DNA of 64,000 bases, from NCBI RefSeq assembly GCF_027409185.1, contig NC_084468.1, forward strand, positions 104,408,001-104,472,000, written 5' to 3'. Position numbers and translations under genes: made by a program. The stretch's first letter is position 1. Each line of letters starts with the position of its first letter. The notes below the pieces were generated by a model. It was not told the origin of the DNA, made no database searches, and saw only the letters and a list, made by a program, of their open reading frames with translations. The stretch comes from Cynocephalus volans (lineage: Eukaryota; Chordata; Mammalia; Dermoptera; Cynocephalidae). Of this stretch, positions 31,531 through 42,428 are shown one piece after another.

Positions 31531-34500
31531 TTGTCAGATATAATAATAGCTACTCCAGCTCGTTTTTCTGACAAAATAGACTTTAAACTAAAAACCATAA
31601 AAAGAGACAATGAGGGACACTACTTAATGATAAAAGGACTGATCCATCAAGAAGACATAACAATCATAAATATGTACGCACCCAATGTTGGAGCAGCCAG
31701 ATTTATAAAACAAAATCTATTAGACCTAAAGAAGGAAATAGACACTAATACCATAATAGCAGGGGACCTGAACACCCCACTGTCAATATTAGAAAGATCA
31801 TCTAGGAAAAGAATCAGTAGAGAAACACAAGATCTAAACAAGACTCTAGACCAATTGGAATTGGCAGATATCTACAGAACATTCCACCCAACAACCTCAA
31901 AATATTCATTCTTCTCATCAGCACATGGATCATTCTCCAGGATAGATCACATATTAGGTCACAAATCAAGTCTCAATAAATTCAAAAAAATTGGAATTAT
32001 CCCATGTATCTTCTCAGACCACAATGGATTAAAACTAGAAATTAATAACAAACAAAACTCTGGAAACTATACAAACACATGGAAATTAAACAGCATTCTA
32101 CTTAATGACACATGGGTCCAAGAAGAAATCAAGCAGGAAATCAAAAAATTTATTGAAACTAATGAAAACAATGATACATCATACCAAAACCTGTGGGATA
32201 CTGCAAAAGCAGTATTGAGGGGAAAATTTATCGCACTAAACGCTCACTTCAGAAGAATGGAAAGATGGTAAGTGAACAACCTAACACTTCACCTTAAAGA
32301 ACTAGAAAAACAAGAACAATCCAAACCTAAAGTTAGCAGACGGAAAGAAATCATTAAGATCAGAGCAGAACTGAATGAAATTGAAAACCAAAAAACAATT
32401 CAAAAGATCAACGAATCAAAAAGTTGGTTTTTTGAAAAGATAAATAAAATTGACAAACCATTAGCATGGCTAACAAAAAAAAGAAGAGAGAAGACTCAAA
32501 TAACAAAAATTAGAAATGAAAAAGGCGATATTACAACTGATTCATCTGAAATACAAGGAATCATTCGAGACTACTATAAACAACTATACGCCAACAAATT
32601 TGAAAATCTGGAGGAAATGGATAAATTTCTGGACACACACAAGCTCCCAAAACTGAACCATGAAGATGTAGAAAATTTGAACAGACCAATAACAATAAAG
32701 GAGATTGAAGCTGTTATCAGAAGGCTCCCAACAAAGAAAAGCCCAGGACCAGATGGATTCACAGCAGAATTTTACCATACATTCAAAGAGGAATTGACAC
32801 CGATTCTTTACAAACTATTCCAAAAGTTTGAAACGGATGCAAATCTCCCAAACTCATTCTATGAAGCAAACATCATCCTGATACCAAAACCAGGTAAAGA
32901 TATAACCAAAAAAGAAAACTACAGGCCAATATCCTTGATGAATATAGATGCAAAAATCCTCACTAAAATACTAGCAAACAGAATACAGCAACACATACGT
33001 AAAATTATTCATCACGATCAAGTGGGATTCATCCCAGGGATGCAAGGTTGGTTCAACATACGCAAATCAATAAATGTGATACACCATATTAATAAACTCA
33101 AACACAAGGACCATATGATCATCTCTATAGATGCTGAAAAAGCATTTGATAAAGTTCAGCACTCATTCATGACAAAGACCCTCTATAAGTTAGGTATAGA
33201 GGGAAAGTATCTCAACATAATTAAAGCCATATATGCCAAACCCACTGCCAATATCATCCTGAATGCGGAAAAGCTGAAAGCTTTTCCTTTAAGAACAGGA
33301 ACTAGACAAGGATGCCCACTCTCACCACTCCTATTCAACATAGTGTTGGAAGTACTAGCCAGAGCATTCAGAGAAGAGAAGGAAATAAAGGGCATCCAGA
33401 TTGGAAAAGATGAAGTCAAACTGTCCCTGTTTGCAGATGACATGATCCTATATATTGAACAGCCTAAAACCTCTACAAAATACTGTTGGACTTGATAAAT
33501 GATTTCAGCACAGTAGGAGGATACAAAATCAACACACAAAAATCAGTAGCATTTCTTTTCTCCAATAGTGAACATGCAGAACGAGAAATCAAGAAAGCCT
33601 GCCCATTTACAATAGCCACCCCAAAAATAAAATACTTAGGAATTGAGTTAACCAAGGAGGTGAAAAATCTCTATAATGAGAACTACAAACCACTGCTGAG
33701 AGAAATTAGAGAGGATACAAGAAGATGGAAAGATATCCCATGCTCTTGGACTGGAAGAATCAACATAGTCAAAATGTCCATACTACCCAAAGTGATATAC
33801 AAATTCAATGCAATCCCCATCAAAATTCCAAAGACATTTTTCTCAGAAATGGAAAAAACTATCCAGACATTTATATGGAACAATAAAAGACCACGCATAG
33901 CCAAAGCAATGCTGAGCAAAAAAAATAAAGCTGGAGGCATAACACTACCCGACTTTAAGCTATACTACAAAGCTATAATAACAAAAACAGTATGGTACTG
34001 GCATAAAAACAGACACACTGACCAATGGAATACAATAGAGAATCCAGAAATCAACCCACACACTTACTTCCATCTGATCTTTGACAAAGGCACCAAGCCT
34101 ATTCACTGGGGAAGGGACTGCCTCTTCAGCAAGTGGTGCTGGGATAACTGGATATCCATATGCAGGAGAATGAAACTAGATCCATACCTCTCACCGTATA
34201 CTAAAATCAACTCAAAATGGGTTAAGGATTTAAATATACACCCTGAAACAATAAAACTTCTTAAAGAAAACATAGGAGAAACACTTCAGGAAATAGGGCT
34301 GGGCACAGACTTCATGAATACAACCCCAAAAGCATGGGCAACCAAAGGAAAAATAAACAAATGGGATTATATCAAACTAAAAAGCTTCTGCACAGCAAAA
34401 GAAACAATTAACAGAGTTAAAAGACAACCAACAGAGTGGGAGAAAATATTTGCAAAATATACATCTGACAAAGGATTAGTATCCAGAATATATAAGGAAC

Positions 34501-35159
34501 TCAAACAACTTTACAAGAAGAAAACAAGCAACCCAATTAAAAAATGGGCAAAAGAGCTAAGTAGGCATTTCTCTAAGAAAAATATCCAAATGGCCAACAG
34601 ACATATGAAAAAATGCTCAACATCACTCAGCATCCGGGAAATGCAAATCAAAACCACATTGAGATACCATCTAACCCCAGTTAGGATGGCTAAAATCCAA
34701 AAGACTCTGAACGATAAATGCTGGCGAGGTTGCAGAGAAAAAGGAACTCTCATACATTATTGGTGGGACTGCAAAATGGTGCAGCCTCTATGGAAAATGG
34801 TATGGAGGTTCCTCAAACAATTGTAGATAGATCTGCCATATGACCCAGCTATCCCACTGCTGGGAATATACCCAGAGGAATGGAAATCATCAAGTCGAAG
34901 GTATACCTCTTCCCCAATGTTCATCGCAGCACTCTTTACAATAGCCAAGAGTTGGAACCAGCCCAAATGTCCATCATCGGATGAGTGGATACGGAAAATG
35001 TGGTACATCTACACAATGGAATACTACTCAGCTATAAAAACGAATGAAATACTGCCATTTGCAACAACATGGATGGACCTTGAGAGAATTATATTAAGTG
35101 AAACAAGTCAGGCACAGAAAGAGAAATACCACATGTTCTCACTTATTGGTGGGAGCTAA
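31531..35159 (+). pseudogene. L1 ORF2 remnant (endonuclease, reverse transcriptase, Cys-rich end)
   Basis: Encodes most of ORF2p, the L1 endonuclease/reverse transcriptase that copies L1 RNA at the target site. It starts inside the endonuclease; AGDLNTPLS (about 31,759-31,785) and SDHNGLKLE (about 32,016-32,042) are kept. The RT shows [10 protein letters not shown] (about 32,733-32,762), [23 protein letters not shown] and FADD (33,430-33,441). The Cys-rich end has C-x3-C-x7-H-x4-C at about 34,719-34,772. Three lesions: TAA at 32,269-32,271, a frameshift near 33,480, and TAG at 34,824-34,826. The last stop is at 35,157-35,159. The N-terminal part is missing, so it is dead. Confidence 0.93.
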
Positions 35160-35178
35160 AAATTAATATATAAATTCA

Positions 35179-35180
<2 letters not shown>

Positions 35181-35218
<38 letters not shown>
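35181..35218. repeat. (CA)n microsatellite in L1 3' UTR
   Basis: About 19 uninterrupted CA dinucleotides just after the ORF2 stop of the nested L1. Confidence 0.9.
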
Positions 35219-35223
<5 letters not shown>

Positions 35224-35293
35224 GGGGGGGAAGAAGATATAACAACCACAACTACTTGAAGTTGATACGACAAGCAAACAGAAAGGACATTGT

Positions 35294-35335
35294 TGGGGGG
35301 GAGGGGGGGAGGGAGAAGGGAGGGAGGTTTTGGTG
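35294..35335 (+). repeat. G-rich polypurine tract in L1 3' UTR
   Basis: Runs of G of three to eight bases separated by A, with a further G run at 35,222-35,230. Polypurine tracts with G-quadruplex potential are a known feature of mammalian L1 3' UTRs. Confidence 0.75.
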
Positions 35336-35427
35336 ATGGGGAGCAATAATCAGCCACAATGTATATCAACAAAATAAAACTTAATAAAAAAATAATAATA
35401 AAAAATAAATAAATAAAGGATTTTTTT

Positions 35428-36275
35428 GATTGCTCCTAAGGAGGCGGATGAACTGTTCCATTCTGACTAGGGAGCCGGCCAAGGTGCTTGTCTTTTGGGG
35501 GCAGGTGAGGACCGGAGGCCTCATGTTGAATTGGCAATGATGAAGCTGTTGTGCTGGCTAAGGTAAGGTGGCTGGAGAGAGCTCCAGCAGCTGATGTAGC
35601 TGGGTAGCTACGTTGGAGAATGTAGCATGCTGGCTGCAGGACTGGGTTGTCGATGGCTTGCCAGGTGCTGCATAAACCTGAGAAAGAATGCTCCTGATGA
35701 GGAAATGGGTACCCTGATGGGCAGATAACTCGTGTGAGAGTGCCCCTGACATGGTGGCAGGTGGATCTCATGGAACCACTGCCAAAGTCAGAGAGTTACT
35801 GGTCTTCTGTTTGTATGGGCTTGTGGGGCCCCAGACCAGGTAAGCTACCTATTCCTGCAACCATCCTTTCTCAGGATAGCAAACTGGCTTGTATTTTACC
35901 AGAGGGGCGAGAACTTCCCCTGTTGGTACCAATAACCCTTCTGTCTTTTCACCCATAGTGTTCTGGCTGTAGGCACTGCACCAGAGTCGACTGGGCACAT
36001 ACATACATTGGCGTGATCATCTACTGAATATGCACTGAACTTCACATCAGTATGACTACAAGATTCCTGTGGAAAATCACACCAATGATGACTACTAACA
36101 GGACATGTGCGACTGAAGGACAGAACTACTGGACAAGCCTTAAGGACAAGCCTTAAGCCATATCGAACAGACAATAGGTCGTATAAATAAAAGGGTCATG
36201 TATCCTCACTAAGGGAACATAGTGGAAGATTTTTGATGTGTAGATTGTACGGCAAGGGACACTGAAGTGGTGGAT
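35428..36275 (+). pseudogene. ERV-L pol (integrase-region) remnant
   Basis: Continues the ERV-L in plus orientation after the L1. The clearest match is VPLTWWQVDLMEPLPKSE near 35,737-35,793, the integrase-core entry (usual 'WQVDYIGPLP'), in the open frame 35,734-35,955. Upstream, 35,440-35,730 reads with many stops. The rest down to the LTR at 36,276 shows no env. RT and RNase H are absent, so a large deletion separates gag from this piece. Confidence 0.58.
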
Positions 36276-36697
36276 TGCGGGGAAAATAGGGTAATTTAGT
36301 CAGGCTCCCTTGGCTCAGGTGTGGTTGGGGGTCCAGCAGCACATTTCTTGTAAACAAGTTGTGTGTGGGTGGAGTTACTGTGCATGTGCACCAATGTATC
36401 TTTTTAGTTAATAGCTATTGAGTGTTCTTGAGTTTGTGAAGCAGAGCTCACATCTAAAAATAGAGCATGTTTACTCTCCTGGCAGCTGCTCAGTTTTTCT
36501 TTGGACTTTGCCAGTAGCAGTTGAGTTTCTGAGTTTCTCTTTGTACTGCCTAGCTCATAGTGTTGTGTGTGCTGAATAAAGACTATTCCTTCTTCAATCA
36601 AGGCTCCAAGGACCTTTTTTGCTGGTTATCTCACTCACAGACCTGCATGTGAAGGGTTCGTGAATGGGCTCGAGGGGTCTGTGATCTCCAGACCCTA
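36276..36697 (+). mobile_element. ERV-L LTR copy A, plus (3' LTR, inverted with the interior)
   Basis: Begins TGCGGGGAAAATAGGG and contains a GTGCTGAATAAAGACT polyadenylation site (about 36,570). It lacks the last ~16 bp of the LTR (GCCCTAGCACTACA side). It is the inverse of copy B over its whole length, about nine in ten bases matching by eye, with several small indels around 36,430-36,480. Confidence 0.85.
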
Positions 36698-36699
36698 AT

Positions 36700-37144
36700 T
36701 GTAGTGCTAGGGCTAGGGTCTGGAGCTCACAGACCCCTCAAGCCCATTCATGAACCCTTCACACGCAGGTCTACAAGTGAGGTAACCAGCAAAAAGGTCC
36801 TTGGAGCCTTGGTTGAAGAAGGAATAGTCTTTATTCAGCACACACGTCTGAGAGTTAGACAGTCCAAAAGAGAAACCCAGAAACTCAACTGCTACTGGCA
36901 AAGTCCAAAGAAAAACTGAGCAGCCAGCAGAGTAAACATGCTTATTTTTAGACGCAGGCTCTGCCAGCCAGCTTCTGCTTCACAAACTGAAGAATACACA
37001 ATAGCAACAAAACTAAAAAGATATATTTGTGCACATGTGTACTAACTCCACCCACACACAACTTGTTTACAAGAAATGTGCTGCTCGACCCCCAACCAGA
37101 CCTGAGCTGAGGGAGCCTGACTAAATTATCCTATTTTCCCCACA
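36700..37144 (-). mobile_element. ERV-L LTR copy B, minus (probable original 5' LTR)
   Basis: 445 bp, complete from TG (37,144) to CA (36,700-36,701). After its CA end come three bases (ATT) that match the leader seen before the primer-binding site at 30,215-30,217, which marks it as the former 5' LTR. Its outer edge abuts the ATGGT target duplication. AATAAAG is at about 36,830. It pairs with copy A as a palindrome centred at about 36,698. Confidence 0.87.
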
Positions 37145-37149
37145 ATGGT

Positions 37150-37439
37150 GAGTATGGCTTACTGATTCTCATTAATAAGAAAACATCCATTTTAAAGGAT
37201 TCACATGTATCAGCTGAATGATCTTGCCTGAAGGATTTATGACTCCTTTGTAATCTGGCTCTATCTCAAAAATGATAAGTCTCCTTCAAGCAATATAGAT
37301 AAGCGGTTGCTCATCTCCTATGCCTCTTATACCACAGATAGAAAAAGATGAGTTTGCATTATCACAGCTCCCCACTGCCACATCCAAACCATTGTTTCTG
37401 CCTTTTAAGAAAATATATACAGAAAACCTTTTCCCTTGA
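37150..37439. other. Intergenic DNA, nothing recognised
   Basis: Short stretch after the provirus; no repeat or exon was identified. Confidence 0.5.
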
Positions 37440-38115
37440 GACCACTCCATTTGGCTGTATAACATTCCAGCCTACTTCATCATTGTCATCTGTCATCTAG
37501 CTCCATCTAGCATTATCTTCTGCTGTTCGCCCCCAACTAGCCCGGTTTTCTACCATCTATCACTGAATATCTTGGCACCCCAGCCCACCATCATCCTCTG
37601 TATCCTGCCATCATTCTGGGTGACCTCAGAGTCCATGTGGATAAGCCACCTGTCATTCTGGCGTCAGAGTTCCTTAACTCCCTCATATCTCATAAACTTT
37701 ACTTCAGCTGTGCTTTATCCATCTGCATCCATGGGTGTGTCATGTGATTTTTCATCATTAAGCTGTTCCTTCTGTGAAATTTAACATGCCACTCTGACTA
37801 CTGTTTTCCATCCTCTCAGCTCCTTCATTTTCTTCCATACCATTAGTTCTTGGCTTGGAGAGAACTTCAGTCACTTTTTGCCTCTATTTTCTCTAAAATT
37901 GGAGCTCCCTCCTGGTTTATTTACATTCTCTATCCAATTGATATCCTGTGGTCAAAAAAATCTTCCTCAGACTTTTTCTGGTACTGACCTAGGTTCTATC
38001 ACACACATGCATGGATTCTAGTCTCAGCCTAATCGTCTACACTGCCTAGCAAGCCTTCTCAGTATCTTAGTCAGCTCCCTCCACATGATGACAATGGCTG
38101 TATCTTTAATCATTC
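37440..38115 (+). mobile_element. Old L2/CR1-clade LINE endonuclease fragment
   Basis: In one plus frame near 37,617-37,660 the text reads GDLRVHVDKP, the decayed form of the 'GDFNIHVD' endonuclease motif of L2/CR1 LINEs, followed by an ASEFLNSL-like stretch and HSDYCFP (usual 'LSDH'). Stops and shifts are frequent. This is a low-identity assignment by motif order. Confidence 0.5.
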
Positions 38116-38339
38116 TTCTACAGTCTTTTACCCTCAGCAGATGACCTGCACATTACTTCACTCGGGAAATAAACCATCAAGCAAAAATTCCAATTTAAAG
38201 AATGTTGTTGCCAAAGTGCTACTTTTTTTTTAGGCATGATAGAAATACTGTTGGAAATCAAGAAAATATTACCAGTTTTAGAAAAAGCATCAGTTGGCTT
38301 TGCTATACCCTTCATGGCTTTTTATTCTTGCCATGGAGA
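38116..38339. other. Intergenic DNA, nothing recognised
   Basis: No coding exon or named repeat was seen. Confidence 0.5.
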
Positions 38340-38625
38340 ACCACACTTAGTGGGGAGACTGCCATGAATATACATATTCATTGTAGACAATCTGAAACTA
38401 TAGCTAAAGCACAAAGAAAAGTGAAATTTACCCAATCCCTCACCACCCAAGGTAATCAGCACTAGCATTTATGTATGTGTGTGTATACACACATGATTCA
38501 TTTATATAAAATATACATTTTGCACAAACAGGATCATTCTGTATATATTGTTTTGTAAACACTTTAAAAATTAAGAACTATTTCAATATTTTCTCCTTTA
38601 TTAGGTATTTCTTTACATTTTAAAG
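38340..38625 (+). mobile_element. Ancient LINE-type 3' region
   Basis: Order of words: TTCATTGTAGACAATCTGAA, ACAAAGAAAAGTGAAATTTA, CCCAATCCCTCACCACCCAA, GATCATTCTGTATATATTG, and TTTCAATATTTTCTCC. This follows a common old LINE-like pattern. The family is not named. Confidence 0.38.
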
Positions 38626-38784
38626 TAATTTTTATTTTTATTTTTTATTTATTTTCATTTGACAATTATATTCTATTGATTAATATAATATAATGCAATC
38701 CAGACAGACTGTCAGGATATAATAATAAGGATCAGGTTACCTCATCCCAACTGAGGCACAGGAAGGGTTCAGCACTTCCAATTT

Positions 38785-38975
38785 TATTTATTTATTTATT
38801 TTTAATTAATTAATTTTTATTAGCTTGTTCATTATTATAAAACATAACTATTATTTATGCCCCTTACCCTACCAATCACTGCCCACTCTCCCTTCCTCTC
38901 TCCCCCCCATCTCTAGTATCTTTAGGTTTGTTCTCTCCTTTTGATAGTTCAACGTATTATTGTGGTCTTTCTAAA
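38785..38975 (-). mobile_element. Antisense L1 3' UTR fragment
   Basis: Starts with (TTTA)n at 38,785-38,800. It shares the CTCCC/TCTCCC-rich block and TTTGTTCTCTCCTTTTGATAG with the 3' UTR of the antisense L1 at 45,440-45,500 (TTGTTCTCTCTCCTTTTAACAG). It holds no ORF2. Confidence 0.55.
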
Positions 38976-38999
38976 GTAATCATTTTAAAAAATTAAAAA

Positions 39000-39240
39000 A
39001 ATATTGTTTTAGAAAATATAAAAAGGCATAACAAAAATATTTAGTCAAGTGCTCATAATCCCACCAACTGGACATAATTACTATAATGTTTCTACATGAT
39101 TCTTCCATTTTACGTATGTGTGTATTTTTATATATACTTATGTCCTTATATGTGTGTATATATGTATGCATATACATATGTATATGTGTAAGTGAAGATA
39201 CCCACACACGTATATTCATTTGGTCAGATCTGTATTTAGA
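39000..39240 (+). mobile_element. Ancient LINE-type fragment with AT microsatellite
   Basis: AAAATATAAAAAGGCATAAC, CTCATAATCCCACCAACTGG and ATGTTTCTACATGATTC resemble the same unnamed repeat as 38,340. A (TATG/TA)n tract follows at 39,115-39,190. Confidence 0.35.
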
Positions 39241-39697
39241 AGGCTTCATCTGTCACCAAATGTGGGAGACAGCTGAGGGACCCATCAGAAGAGAAGGCTA
39301 ATTAGGTATTACTGTAACCTTGCTGAGAATGAAGATTCAAACTAAGATGGTGGAAGTGAGACTGGAGAAAAGAGAACCACAAAAATGTGGCAATGCCCTA
39401 CATGGCTGTCTGAATGGCAATTAAGACAGCAGATGCCAGCTGTGCCTGATGGGTATGGCATCTCCCAAGGGAACTGGAGCACAGTACTCTGTTTTCAGCT
39501 AGCTCATCTATATGAGAGATCACCTTTGAAATACAGATAAAGTTCCTAAAATGCATCCATTAGACATTGAAATTTGTTCTCAGTGAGTGTTTCTACTAGA
39601 CCTTTTCAATAGGAATTTGCTTCCTAAATCATCTCCCTGTTAAGAAAACAAATCAATTTAAATAGGACCACTCTCTTTAATAACTGAAATTGACTTT

Positions 39698-40147
39698 TGT
39701 CTTAGTCCATTTTGTGTTGCTAAAACAGAATACTTGAGGCTATGTAATTTGTAAGGAAAAGGGGTTTATTTGTCTCAAATTATGGTGGTTGGAAAGTCCA
39801 AGATTGGGCAGCTGCATCTGACGAGGGCCTCATGCTGTTTCTACTCAAATGAGGAAAATGGAAAGGGAGCCGGGGTGTGCAAAGAGATCACATGGTGAGA
39901 GGGGAAGTAAGAGAGAGAAACCAAGGAAGCCAGACTCTTTTTAACAACCCACACTCCAGAGAGCTAATCCATGCCTACAAAAGCAAGAAATCACTCACCC
40001 CAGCAGGAGGGTATTAATTTGTTAATGAGAGATCCATCTCTATAACCCAAATGCCTCCCACTAGGGCCCACTGCCCAACATTGCCACATTGGGGATCAAA
40101 TTTCTACCTGAGTTATGGCAGGGACAAACCACATCCAAACCATAGCA
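39698..40147 (-). mobile_element. MaLR LTR (MST type)
   Basis: Solo LTR of 450 bp. Its minus strand starts TGCTATGGTTTGGATGTGGT and ends GGACTAAGACA. It contains GGTGTTGGGCAGTG-type text, CTCACCATGTGATCT and AATAAACC near the 3' end. The flanking pentamers (ACTTT / ACCTC) no longer match well. Confidence 0.86.
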
Positions 40148-41095
40148 ACCTCTTACTATCTATTTGTTCATTTATCCATCCATCCATCCCTCTATGTATC
40201 CTTCCCTAACTATAAATTGAATGAGCACAACTTATGGAGTTTAATCAAAATGCGAATTAATTTTTGTCCTTATCTTTCACTGCGAGAAAATTTTTTTTTC
40301 CGTGCCTGCATAAAAACCTAGGCAACCCTGTGATTTTTCTGTTCATTCAAGTAATAAAATGTTCTCTCAGGGTCCCTGAGTTACACAGCTCCAGGGAGCA
40401 CCATTTGCACTGTAATCTTTACAAATGGAGTCTTCTAGAGCCCAACTGCAATAGATTATGATGGGAATAGTACCCCTGGAGTTTTGCAACATGGCCCTGT
40501 GGACTAAGTTCACTTTAGTATGAAAATCATAGTCTCAATTCAGTATTTAGTAAATAGTCTTAATTTAGGAATATTTCATCCAATATATTAAAGAATACTT
40601 TATTCTTCATTCAAAATTAAGACATCTTTCCCCCACCCCACCTCCATTCCAGGGCTTTGCTGTAGGCAGGCCAGCAGTCCTCAGGGAAGATTATGCATAT
40701 GCTATAAACCTTCTTGCTTAACCCCTGTGTAATTGGAGAATGCAGTGGGGAGCGGATAAGTAGGGCTCCTCTGACTGCCTTGGCCCTAAGTCTTACTAGA
40801 TGTAGCAGTGCCTCATCTTCGGTTGGTCACTCTCAATGCCCCTCAGCTTCTGCCTTGCAGCCATATTTCCCAAAGCCTCTTACTCCTAGGTTGTCCTCAA
40901 CCCTTGCAGACCTCTCTTGGACAGGATACCTTTTTCAATGACCCCGGGCTGATATTTCTGCCACTTGTTCATCTAGTCCTTAGAGTTCACATACTTTTGC
41001 CCCAGTATTAGAACAGAGTACAGTACCTTCCTAGTCTCCCACCTCTATTTTGCTGTTTTAACAGGCTCAGGTGAGGGTCGGGCATTATTTATTAC
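40148..41095. other. Intergenic DNA, nothing recognised
   Basis: Short (CCAT)n tract at 40,178-40,190. The C/T-rich part 40,630-41,010 has overlapping open frames of 67-75 codons without recognisable domains. Confidence 0.45.
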
Positions 41096-41099
41096 CTTG

Positions 41100-41340
41100 T
41101 GCCCTACAATCAGGGCTGGGACTAGGATGAAACACATAGGCATTTGCTTTGTGTGCAAAATTTAAGGGGGTACCAAAAAACTCAGCAATCAAGATAAACA
41201 ATATTGTAAGGAAATACTTAAAAAAACTATTAATACAAAAAACTAAGATGAACAAGATATCATAAGTTTAAATACAGGATTAGTGCAAGGTATGACTGTC
41301 TTGAGGTGCAGTGCAAATAACCATCATCACTGTTCCTTCA
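41100..41340 (+). mobile_element. Possible ancient DNA-transposon end
   Basis: CAGGGCTGGGACTAGGATGA, ACACATAGGCATTTGCTTTG, AAATTTAAGGGGGTACCAAA and AACTCAGCAATCAAGATAAA recall a mammalian hAT-like repeat. No inverted end was confirmed. Confidence 0.28.
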
Positions 41341-42146
41341 CAGTACATTTCTCTTTCCACTGAAATAAACCACAAAAAAAAATTCTCTCAATTGCCATTG
41401 TCTTTTATATTTATGTCATGGGTGTTAGAACTTAATATCAGCCACCTTCCTTGAAATTTAGGCTCTGGGGTCTAGCACCTCACTTTGAAATGTATTTTGT
41501 ACACTGTATCAGTCAAAATTTTCAATATAAATTACAGTTATCTATCCGTTCATCCATCCACCCATGCACGCATGCATCCATCTATCCATTTACTGGGTTT
41601 GTGTATGAAGGAGAATAAAAACAATCTTCAAATGCTAATGATTAATCCATTTTAAGAGTTAGTTTAATGACTATGAAATGGAAATGTTTACAAAGGAAAT
41701 TCTAAGTTGGTCTGCCTCATCATGTAGGTCCTGAGCACAAATTGATATGTAAAATTAAAGGGAGTCCCAGTGCATTTTTCTCTCTTAATTACTGTTAGAA
41801 ATGTTCCACAAAGCATGTTATATTACCACTCCTCTGTTCTGCTCACATCTGTACCTCTATAGATTTAACCCTTGTGAGGTATTCTGAAACACCTTATTTT
41901 ACAGTTTGTGATCAAGTTGTTGTCAATGTAAATAGAGACCCATCTTCAGAGGTATTCAGATAAAAACTGGGGACCTTCAAGCTAGTAAATTGTCAGTTCC
42001 TTTGTAAAGAGTGTTTTTTATTACTCTTCAGCTACCTTGGAGGTAGTTAACAAAGGATTAAATTAAATTTTGTATCCAAGAATATAGACATGCATGTCAT
42101 GGTTGGCTTTGAGATTTTATTTTTTTGAAACTAGTTTTTTAAAAAA
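41341..42146. other. Intergenic DNA with a (CATC)n microsatellite
   Basis: (CATC/CATG)n at 41,540-41,590. No gene or other repeat was recognised. Confidence 0.5.
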
Positions 42147-42158
42147 CTGTTATATTGA

Positions 42159-42252
42159 GCTGGCTGTTTAGCTCAGTTGGTTAGAGCACAAATTGTAACA
42201 TCAAGGTCATGGGTTCAGATCCCCATATTGGCCAGGCACCAAAAAAAAAAAG
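42159..42252 (+). mobile_element. tRNA-Ile-derived SINE, monomer
   Basis: GCTGGCTGTTTAGCTCAGTT, GGTTAGAGCACAAATTGTAA, CATCAAGGTCATGGGTTCAG and ATCCCCATATTGGCCAG, then an A tail. Linear match to a tRNA-Ile gene is good except around the anticodon. The 12-bp target duplication ctgttatattga is perfect (42,147-42,158 and 42,253-42,264). Confidence 0.93.
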
Positions 42253-42428
42253 CTGTTATATTGAAAATGTAATATAATCTATAAATATTTGATATCTATT
42301 TAGCTTTCTTCATGTAGAGCTGTTAGCTCCAATGATTTTGAACGGTCAAGAATAATTCTCTAGAATTAAGGCACCTTTGGCCTATTTGTGTAATCAGATA
42401 CAAATTAGCAAGTTTCCCCCTTGAGTTC

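Larger units (their letters stand above)
31531..35414 (+). mobile_element. 5'-truncated L1 inserted into the ERV-L
   Basis: L1 of about 3.9 kb, beginning in the ORF2 endonuclease domain and ending in a 3' UTR with a T/A-rich tail (AATAAATAAATAAA). The 13-bp target duplication aaaggattttttt is perfect (31,518-31,530 and 35,415-35,427). The nick site reads TTT|AAAG on the plus strand, compatible with L1 endonuclease preference. The ERV reading resumes right after the second copy. It is the youngest large L1 in the window. Confidence 0.95.
30162..37144 (-). mobile_element. ERV-L provirus with internal inversion, split by an L1
   Basis: Class III (ERV-L) endogenous retrovirus, about 3.1 kb without the nested L1. 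Host DNA has a perfect 5-bp duplication, ATGGT, at 30,157-30,161 and 37,145-37,149. The outer ends are TGTAG (30,162) and ...CCCCACA (37,144), the reverse complements of the LTR's CA end and TG start, so the provirus inserted on the minus strand. Yet the primer-binding site, gag, pol fragment and one LTR inside read in the plus direction. Left to right: inverted LTR end, forward LTR end, primer-binding site, gag, (L1), pol remnant, plus LTR, minus LTR. Most of pol and any env are deleted. It is non-functional. Confidence 0.85.

Noticed and set aside
35181-35218. CA repeat as a functional element
   Set aside because: A plain dinucleotide microsatellite in an L1 3' UTR.
40714-41011. Overlapping frames of 67-75 codons
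   Set aside because: C/T-rich composition, no recognisable domain, no promoter or splice signals that stand out.
42159-42252. Possible tRNA-Ile gene
   Set aside because: The anticodon arm is decayed, there is an A tail, and a 12-bp target duplication flanks it; it is a SINE. The same applies to 28,018 and 44,980.
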